Made by a program: the position numbers and the translations under genes. From Bacillota bacterium (GTDB lineage: Bacteria > Bacillota > Clostridia > Clostridiales > Caloramatoraceae): a DNA stretch of 20,308 bases. Positions 14,473-20,308 of this stretch are shown here, one piece after another. Numbering within the stretch: position 1 is the first letter of the stretch; every line of letters starts with the position of its first letter. Below the pieces are notes generated by a model, which worked only from the letters and a program-made list of their open reading frames with translations, did no database searches and was not told the DNA's origin. The stretch covers positions 1 through 20,308 of the forward strand of contig JAEZLD010000016.1 of NCBI GenBank assembly GCA_023415335.1, read 5' to 3'.

Positions 14473-17400
14473 CTAATTATTGTTATTAGTTTTTCTTGAT
14501 CTCTTTGCTATAAATATATATCCTGCTGCAGATATTACAAGCATAGCTGCCCATGCTCCGGTTGTTCCATTATCTCCAGTTGAAGGGCTGCCTGGTGTAG
14601 GTGTGCCTGGTGTAGGCGTACTATACACTATTTCAGAACGGTCCCTCACCCTAAGCCTTGGTATATACCCTCCATCTGTAGAAGCGGTATCTACGGTAAT
14701 AGAGCCTAGGCCTATGGCAGATATGTTGTCCCCAACCTTTATGTTATCAAGACCTTTATATCCTGGCATTATATAGCCGTCTATGAATACCCTTGCCAAA
14801 TCTCCCGCCTTATCCTTTATCATTATGGTTTCAAGGGTTCCATCTGTAGTATAGCCCAAGGAATAAACCGTACCGCTTACCTTTATAAGCTGTCCTAAAT
14901 ACTTTCCGCTCATAGCATCCTTAGCAGAAAGCTCCTTAGGTTTAACAGGGTCTGTTTCCCCAATCTTTTCTATAGAGCTTACTATAAGCTCCCTTTCCCC
15001 ATTATAGGAGCCAGTAACTCCAGTTACCCTAACTATATCTCCTATCTTAAAGCTTCCATCTACAGGGAACAGATTGATTCCACCAGTTACGTCCTGTATA
15101 TAGATACAATCGAAGAAGGCTGTGCTCTTGTCATGGCCTGATGCATTGCTGGTTACTATTCCCTCAAGGGTAAGCTTTACTCCCTCTCCTGCAGCTTGTG
15201 CAGCTCCAATTGAAGAAACTACCTTTTCAGGCTTAAGCTTGTTTATAATATCCATTACAATCCAGTAGTTGGCATACTGGAGAGTAGTTGCGTTTTCCAT
15301 TTCTGTCTTAACCTCGAAGGTTGAGAAGAAGGCTGTGGATGCGGTAAGCAGCCATCCTCCGCCTGAAAGGTTCTCGGATGTCATAAGAGCAACATCGCCC
15401 TTCTTTACCACAACTGGGTCCTTGCTGTAATCAGGAATATAGCTGGAAGAACCACCGAATACTCCCTCATATTTTGTAGCCCATGTGCTGTCATAGCCCT
15501 TTATAGCAACAGAGGCAGACTTTCCAGGAAGTATGGCACCTGCATTGTATGCTGAGTATCCATTATTTGCATTGTTCCTGGCGAGGGCTACAAAGCTGTT
15601 GTCACTATTAAAGCAGGAAGCATCTGTATAATAAATACGGAATGCCTCATTTGCTTTTTTATCATTATCCACAACTATTGACTCCGCAAACCTGGTATCA
15701 GAACCAACTGACTGAAGTATTCCATTCATAAGCACATCAGCATTCTCATCTTCGGCAGATGGGTTTCCTCTGTCAGACTTGCCACATAATATAAGGTTGC
15801 CGCCAGATTCCGAGTACTTCTTAAGGGCAGCAAGCTCATCCTGTGTAAAGGTATATCCGCTTACACTTGTTCCATAGGATATAAATGGAACCGTTATAAG
15901 AACCATCTTATACTTCTTAAGGTTCTCATAGGTCATCTCTCCAGCATTGATATAGCTGACTCTTATTCCATTTTGTGCGCAAAGCTGTATTAATGCAGTA
16001 TCGCTTCCAGAATAATTGCCTGACACATAGAAGTTTTTATGTCCTGCATCAATTGCCACATCAACCAGCTCATTAGGGGAAAGTACATCCAAATCTAGGC
16101 TGGATTTAAATACATATGGTACGCCGTTTAAGGTAGCGTTTACTGTAACTGAAATAGTCTGTTTTCCTATCTTGGATGGAGTAAACTTCTTGGTGTAATT
16201 TCCAGTGGATGCAGCTTCAAGTGCTTTAAGCCCTGTTTCCTTTCCAAGGTCGTAGGTATTCTGCCCTGATATAAGGGTGTATTCCATGCTGTTTATTGTA
16301 AGTGGTAAGGCTTCATAGTTGAAAAGGGATGCGGTTATGGTCATCTCTTCTCCTGTAACAGGTATTACAGCACTGGATTTAACTGATGATACTCCTATCT
16401 TAAGCACATCACTTGTCCATACAGGTGCAGTAACTGCTATATCCCCGTCTGCTTGAACTACCTTAAGGTAGTAGTAGGTATAGTCACATGGCAGGGTAAT
16501 GTCTATTTCAGCAGAGTTTGAGGTGTACTCATTACTCCATACAGCTACCCCTCCATTTACTATTACATACACGGTTCCTAAAGCTTCACTGTTATCATCA
16601 TGAATGCTGGCCTTTATATTTGCCTTCTCAGGGGTTTTATCAAGTATTGTTCCCAGTCTGTTTCCATTAAGGGTATAGTTTATATTAAGGTTTTTATCCT
16701 CGGTTGCATATACTGACATGTCCCTCATGGCATCGTACAAACCCTGCTCAGAGAAGTCGTCTGTGAGTATTACAGTCCTTCCTGCGTTAGAATTACCCCA
16801 GTTACCCTTATGGTTATCCTGATTGTTGGTTGGGGCCACATGCCAGCCTGTATCAAGAGCCATCTGATAATACTCGTAGCTTCTCCAGTAGGAGGAGCTT
16901 CCTATTGGTCCTTCACCATTGCCTACCTCAAGGAGGCTTATCTGTGCATCTCTTGCTGCAGTCCAATATCCGAAATCCGCAAATGTGCCAAAGGTTGTGC
17001 CTGGATGGTTGAACTGTGATATGCTGCTTGGCACGGATGTCAGCAGGTCATAGTATGCCTGAAGTCCCGCATTATTTGTCTTATTGTTCAGGGTAGTGTT
17101 ATTTCTGGATACAAAGCCATCCGTATTAAATGTATTCATATGACCAGGTCCCCCTGACCAGGTCATTTCATAGCCATACATAAATATCTTGTCATCAGTT
17201 TTGGCATTGTATTCCTCTGTGGTCTTTTTAGCCTCAGCCCACTTTCCATTTCCACTGTTAACATCATTAATATTTCCAAGATTTGAGGATGAGTCAAAAT
17301 AATTGGAATGATCTGTTACTGCCAGGAAGTCTACGTTTTCAGAATCTGGCAGTGAAAGCACATGGTCATAGGCATTCTCAAGAGTTCCAGAGCCATCGGA

Positions 17401-19803
17401 GTACTCTGCTGTGTGAGAATGAAGCTGTCCAAAATAGAGCTCATACTTAGGCGCCCCTACAGTAAAAGACCAGCTGTATGTTGTGCTTACACTATCTGTT
17501 CTCTTAATTACCGCAGTTATAGTATGCTTGCCATCCTTAAGATCTGATGATGGAGTATACTCTGCCTTGCTTCCATTTACCTGTGCTTTAGCTGGTGCTG
17601 AGGAATCTATTGCTATAGTTACCTCAGGTGAGGCTCCAGCGTTTTCAAAGCTTATAGAAATAGTTGGGCGTTTGCTGCTTCCAGTTGCAGAGCCTGCCTC
17701 AGGTGCTACTGATGTAACACGGGGCTTATCCTCTATAGCTATGGTAGCAGTTTTAGAGGTATTGTTGCCTGCAGCATCCTTAGCTGTTATGGTTACTTCT
17801 ATAGACGAATTTCCAGTTGTAATATTGCTTCCTGGTATAACTGCCTGATACTTGCCTGAGGTAGTGTTCAAGGTCATTTCAGCAGGCCCATAGGAGGTAC
17901 CTGATATTTTATAGCCTAATGTAACGCTTTCTACCCCTACATTATCCGAAGCAGCTATTGATACTGTATAATCCTTTCCTGCCACTGCAGGGATAAAGGA
18001 GTCTGGAAGAGCAATTTCAGGGTTAACCTTATCTACACCTACCACAAAGTCACTGCTGCTGCCTACTCTAAGCTGACTTGTTGTATTGTATTTTGACATA
18101 CATGCATAAAGGTCAACCTTGTCTCCTGTCGACGTTCCATTAGGATATGTAGCAGAACGGTATATTCCTAAGGTATTTTTCTCTGAATCGGTTATATTTG
18201 TTGTGCCATTAGACGAATATGTTCCCAGGGTAACCTGAGGTAGCATTATCCATTCAGATATTAAATCATTTATATCTGCAAGAGCTTCCCTGATTGTATT
18301 ATACTTCTGTACCGGAATCATGGTGCCGTTATACTTTAGAACAGTCTTAGCTGCTGTTATACTGCTTAGCTGTAAAACGCCGCCATACTCACCAACGGTA
18401 CCTGTAACAGCTACAACATCTCCAAAGCTATTAGTACTAAGGGTCTCATTATAAATCTGGAAGCCGTAAATCTGACCTCCATATACGTCCTCAATTATGG
18501 CTGTATTCATGGTATTATAATTACCATACCTGTACACCAGCTGTCCTACTATGGTTATACTCTTGCCATTATGCTCTGCCTTGTTAATGTCCTTTATAGG
18601 AACTGCATTATCTGCCTTTATCATATCCTCTGTAACAGGGTCGGCAGGTGCCTGCTCCATGCTGAGGACCCTTAGCTGGTAGCCATTATAATCCCCCACA
18701 AGGGCTGTAACGTTTACCACGTCTCCCTGTTTAAAGCCATCTATCCCAAGCTTATATATATTTATAGTGTCGCTTCCCTGAGTAACAGGGGTGTTCCCAG
18801 TCTTGTTTATAGTGCCTAGTGTTAAACCATAGAGTCTTATGAGTGTTGATTCATACTTTTGTGAGGCACTGGAACCATTATCTGCTATCAGCTCGGCCAG
18901 GGTTGTCTTCTTTGCAATAGGCAATGGGTTACTTGAGGATAATAGCATAAACTGTTTAGAATCACTGGCATCTACATTATCAAACTCTAACAAACCCTTA
19001 TACTCTGTCAGCTTTCCAGTGACCTTTATCTTGTCTCCTGCCTTAAGAGTTCCTTCAGTCTTAAAGTATACGTCTATTCCTGCAGTATCGTCCTGTATAT
19101 ATACATTTCTTCCGTCTACAAAGGTTACAACTCCTTTAACTGTACAGGGGGTTGTAGTACCGTTCAGCTTTCTAGCCTCAGCTATGGTTGTTATGTCTTC
19201 CGGAGTCTGTGGCTCTCCAGTGGCAGTACCGCTTATGGTTATACCGCCTGCTATGTACATTGTACCGCCTGAGCTGATATCTCCTCCCTGTCCTGCAACG
19301 TTTTTATCCACTATTATACGGAACTGTGCATTGCTCTGGTTTGCTGCATCAGTACACGGTATATCGGCGAAGTTTTTTGTGGTGGTAGCAGTAGCGTTTC
19401 CTATGGGAATGGGCTCTCCGCAATCGGTCCAGACTCCAGACTTATTATACTGGATCTTTACGCTTCCAGGTCCTGTCTTAGAGGCCCTTACTCCACCTGA
19501 TATGGTTATGGTGCCATAGCCTGTAGTTGGTGTTGAGAAATAAAAAGCCTTCCCCTCTGACCATTTATCGCAGCCATAGTAAGTGCCTCCTCCACCATAA
19601 GTAGCAGCACCAGCGGCATCGAAGCTGATGTCGCTCATACCCTCTTTAAATACCCCTGATTTTGTCTGACCTGAGTTTTGAATAGTCCATACTGCCAGGT
19701 CCTTAGTGCTGTCTTCCGCAGCTGAAGCCCTTGCCGAAAGACTATAGGAGAATGATGCAAAGGTCATTAGGAATGCAAGCAACAATGACATTACCCTTTT
19801 CAT
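14473..19803 (-). CDS. Giant wall-anchored PHP-domain (CehA/McbA-type) surface protein with OB-fold and Ig-like modules
   Basis: Secreted multidomain protein of 1776 residues. A signal peptide at 1-~28 (MKRVMSLLLAFLMTF...SARASA) is followed by a beta-sandwich-like region at ~35-195. Several YhcR-type OB-fold-like modules occupy ~200-600 (VKGVVTFVDGRNVYIQDD; VVAVTGTVGEYGG), then two Ig-like modules fill ~600-785. A PHP metallohydrolase of CehA/McbA type spans ~788-1045 with H795-S-H797, D831-H832, E879, H888, H933 and D996-N-H998 as likely metal ligands. An Ig-like region follows, then a GATase-1/DUF4350-like segment at ~1240-1525. Two more OB-fold modules cover ~1527-1735. TPTPGTPTPGSP leads into SPSTG (1739-1743), a hydrophobic helix and KRSRK. 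GGAAGGGG lies ~8 bases before the ATG. Substrate unknown; extracellular phosphoesterase or nuclease-linked activity is an inference. Confidence 0.88.
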   Translation of the reverse strand: MKRVMSLLLAFLMTFASFSYSLSARASAAEDSTKDLAVWTIQNSGQTKSGVFKEGMSDISFDAAGAATYGGGGTYYGCDKWSEGKAFYFSTPTTGYGTITISGGVRASKTGPGSVKIQYNKSGVWTDCGEPIPIGNATATTTKNFADIPCTDAANQSNAQFRIIVDKNVAGQGGDISSGGTMYIAGGITISGTATGEPQTPEDITTIAEARKLNGTTTPCTVKGVVTFVDGRNVYIQDDTAGIDVYFKTEGTLKAGDKIKVTGKLTEYKGLLEFDNVDASDSKQFMLLSSSNPLPIAKKTTLAELIADNGSSASQKYESTLIRLYGLTLGTINKTGNTPVTQGSDTINIYKLGIDGFKQGDVVNVTALVGDYNGYQLRVLSMEQAPADPVTEDMIKADNAVPIKDINKAEHNGKSITIVGQLVYRYGNYNTMNTAIIEDVYGGQIYGFQIYNETLSTNSFGDVVAVTGTVGEYGGVLQLSSITAAKTVLKYNGTMIPVQKYNTIREALADINDLISEWIMLPQVTLGTYSSNGTTNITDSEKNTLGIYRSATYPNGTSTGDKVDLYACMSKYNTTSQLRVGSSSDFVVGVDKVNPEIALPDSFIPAVAGKDYTVSIAASDNVGVESVTLGYKISGTSYGPAEMTLNTTSGKYQAVIPGSNITTGNSSIEVTITAKDAAGNNTSKTATIAIEDKPRVTSVAPEAGSATGSSKRPTISISFENAGASPEVTIAIDSSAPAKAQVNGSKAEYTPSSDLKDGKHTITAVIKRTDSVSTTYSWSFTVGAPKYELYFGQLHSHTAEYSDGSGTLENAYDHVLSLPDSENVDFLAVTDHSNYFDSSSNLGNINDVNSGNGKWAEAKKTTEEYNAKTDDKIFMYGYEMTWSGGPGHMNTFNTDGFVSRNNTTLNNKTNNAGLQAYYDLLTSVPSSISQFNHPGTTFGTFADFGYWTAARDAQISLLEVGNGEGPIGSSSYWRSYEYYQMALDTGWHVAPTNNQDNHKGNWGNSNAGRTVILTDDFSEQGLYDAMRDMSVYATEDKNLNINYTLNGNRLGTILDKTPEKANIKASIHDDNSEALGTVYVIVNGGVAVWSNEYTSNSAEIDITLPCDYTYYYLKVVQADGDIAVTAPVWTSDVLKIGVSSVKSSAVIPVTGEEMTITASLFNYEALPLTINSMEYTLISGQNTYDLGKETGLKALEAASTGNYTKKFTPSKIGKQTISVTVNATLNGVPYVFKSSLDLDVLSPNELVDVAIDAGHKNFYVSGNYSGSDTALIQLCAQNGIRVSYINAGEMTYENLKKYKMVLITVPFISYGTSVSGYTFTQDELAALKKYSESGGNLILCGKSDRGNPSAEDENADVLMNGILQSVGSDTRFAESIVVDNDKKANEAFRIYYTDASCFNSDNSFVALARNNANNGYSAYNAGAILPGKSASVAIKGYDSTWATKYEGVFGGSSSYIPDYSKDPVVVKKGDVALMTSENLSGGGWLLTASTAFFSTFEVKTEMENATTLQYANYWIVMDIINKLKPEKVVSSIGAAQAAGEGVKLTLEGIVTSNASGHDKSTAFFDCIYIQDVTGGINLFPVDGSFKIGDIVRVTGVTGSYNGERELIVSSIEKIGETDPVKPKELSAKDAMSGKYLGQLIKVSGTVYSLGYTTDGTLETIMIKDKAGDLARVFIDGYIMPGYKGLDNIKVGDNISAIGLGSITVDTASTDGGYIPRLRVRDRSEIVYSTPTPGTPTPGSPSTGDNGTTGAWAAMLVISAAGYIFIAKRSRKTNNNN
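14594..14627 (-). repeat. Tandem repeat coding the TPTPG linker
   Basis: Two near-identical units read CCTGGTGTAGG(T/C)GT on the plus strand. They encode the Thr/Pro/Gly linker just before the sorting signal, a typical wall-spanning spacer and a possible slippage site. Confidence 0.6.
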
Positions 19804-19849
19804 AAATCTACCCCTTCCATTTTTTCATTAATTTAAATTTAACATATTT

Positions 19850-19878
19850 AACATATATTGGCAATATACAGAAAACAA
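19850..19878 (-). promoter_or_regulatory. Candidate promoter of the giant surface-protein gene
   Basis: TTGTTT (rc of 19873-19878), 17-base spacer, TATGTT (rc of 19850-19855), about 40 bases before the ATG. An alternative TTGCCA-17-TAAATT overlaps a few bases downstream, so the exact promoter is uncertain. Confidence 0.45.
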
Positions 19879-19904
19879 TTGTGTGTTGTACGAAAAAGGG
19901 GTTG

Positions 19905-19933
19905 TCGCTTAAGTGATTAAAAATCACTGGCGA
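19905..19933. repeat. Inverted repeat near the IS-side end
   Basis: TCGC-tta-AGTGATT pairs with AATCACT-g-GCGA around AAA, an 11-bp interrupted stem with no T-run on either side. It lies between the surface-protein promoter and the transposase and may be a subterminal structure of the insertion element. No defined element boundary or target duplication can be seen because the other end is outside the window. Confidence 0.45.
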
Positions 19934-20030
19934 TAGCTCCTGATTTTTTGTGTTTTTGAGATGTTTAATGGCTTAAGTTTATATAAATATTGGCGTTAGC
20001 CAAAAAAGCGTAACTTTAATAGAGGTTCTG

Positions 20031-20059
20031 ATATGAATGATTTTTTTGTTTTGAACCTC
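20031..20059. repeat. Inverted repeat just downstream of the transposase fragment
   Basis: GAGGTTC near 20022-20028 and GAACCTC near 20053-20059 can pair across ~24 AT-rich bases. There is no T-run after it on the minus strand, so a terminator role is doubtful; an IS-associated structure is possible. Confidence 0.3.
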
Positions 20060-20066
20060 GAAAAAC

Positions 20067-20308
20067 TCAGGCTGATTTTGTTTTGTAAAGATAACTTCCG
20101 CAGCATTCATTTTGTATCTTGCTGTGGAGTTTATTTATGTTATGGCCCATTGCTAGCAGTATGCTTTCTGCGAGGACATTCTGGCGTCCACGCGTAAGAA
20201 ACCTTCTGAATTCCATATCACCCTTTACATCAGCAAATGCACCTTCTGACTGTATGCTTCGGTTCATTCGCAATTGAACACCCTCATCGCTGATGATTCT
20301 GTCCAGGC
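20067..20308 (-). mobile_element. IS1182-family transposase, C-terminal part (cut by window edge)
   Basis: The frame is open from the right edge to a TGA at 20067-20069 (about 80 codons). It carries the characteristic C-terminal block of IS1182-type DDE transposases: RIISDEGVQLRMNRSIQSEG, then AFADVKGDMEFRRFLTRG and NVLAESILLAMGHNINKLH. In these enzymes the Glu of SEGAF/VEGAF follows the DDE core, which must lie beyond the window. An internal ATG at 20273 is not a real start. Whether the whole transposase is intact cannot be judged. The element lies upstream of the giant surface-protein gene in the same orientation, so read-through could influence it. Confidence 0.85.

Noticed and set aside
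18839..19519. Plus-strand open frame of 226 codons opposite the giant surface gene
   Set aside because: It is a mirror of the repetitive coding strand, with no ribosome site or recognisable domain.
1..20308. CRISPR arrays, tRNA or rRNA genes
   Set aside because: No regularly spaced repeats, tRNA-like cloverleaf or rRNA sequence was seen on reading both strands.

Overview
The window reads as chromosomal DNA of an anaerobic, spore-forming low-GC Firmicute of the class Clostridia. The signs are spmA/spmB spore maturation genes, an AbrB regulator with a Spo0A-box-like site in its leader, a T-box leader on metG, strong AGGAGG ribosome sites, sigma-A-type promoters with 17-base spacers, and a surface protein ending in a clostridial-style SPxTG sorting signal. 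No species is named from sequence alone.

Layout, left to right. 1-3002: a tatD-metG operon on the minus strand behind a sigma-A promoter and a methionine T-box riboswitch. 3057-5694: spmA-spmB followed by an RDD membrane protein with FG-GAP-like repeats, all minus. 5810-6416: a lone 154-aa unknown gene on the plus strand with its own promoter and terminator. 6422-9123: a LacI-family repressor diverging from a xylulokinase gene, with a perfect 16-bp palindromic operator at the expected xylB transcription start. 9149-12000: a nurA-herA operon on the minus strand (NurA-type nuclease plus HerA-type hexameric ATPase), closed by a strong terminator. 12125-14115: plus-strand abrB converging on a minus-strand pair, trmN6 (yabB) then rsmI. 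14273-14451: a fossil of the 3' end of an isoaspartyl-dipeptidase gene abutting a terminator. 14473-19803: one giant secreted, wall-anchored protein of 1776 residues with OB-fold-like modules, Ig-like modules, a PHP metallohydrolase domain of the CehA/McbA type and a class I glutamine amidotransferase-like region. 19895-20308: the 3' part of an IS1182-type transposase gene running off the right edge.

The core genes yabB, rsmI, abrB, metG (metS) and tatD (yabD) keep the order known from Bacillus subtilis. Here about 9 kb of other genes (RDD, spmAB, unknown, lacI, xylB, herA, nurA) lies between metG and abrB. Translation-related functions (MetRS, RsmI, TrmN6) and sporulation control or execution (AbrB, SpmA, SpmB) therefore share a locus with a DNA-processing pair and a sugar kinase module.

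The parts most worth a second look are the bacterial HerA-NurA pair, the architecture of the giant PHP surface protein, the RDD/FG-GAP protein beside spmAB, and the decayed iadA end. Several gene starts were moved downstream of the longest reading frame because ribosome sites or promoter positions require it (6422-7447, 11047-12000, 12196-12438, 12479-13321, 13326-14057, 5902-6366).
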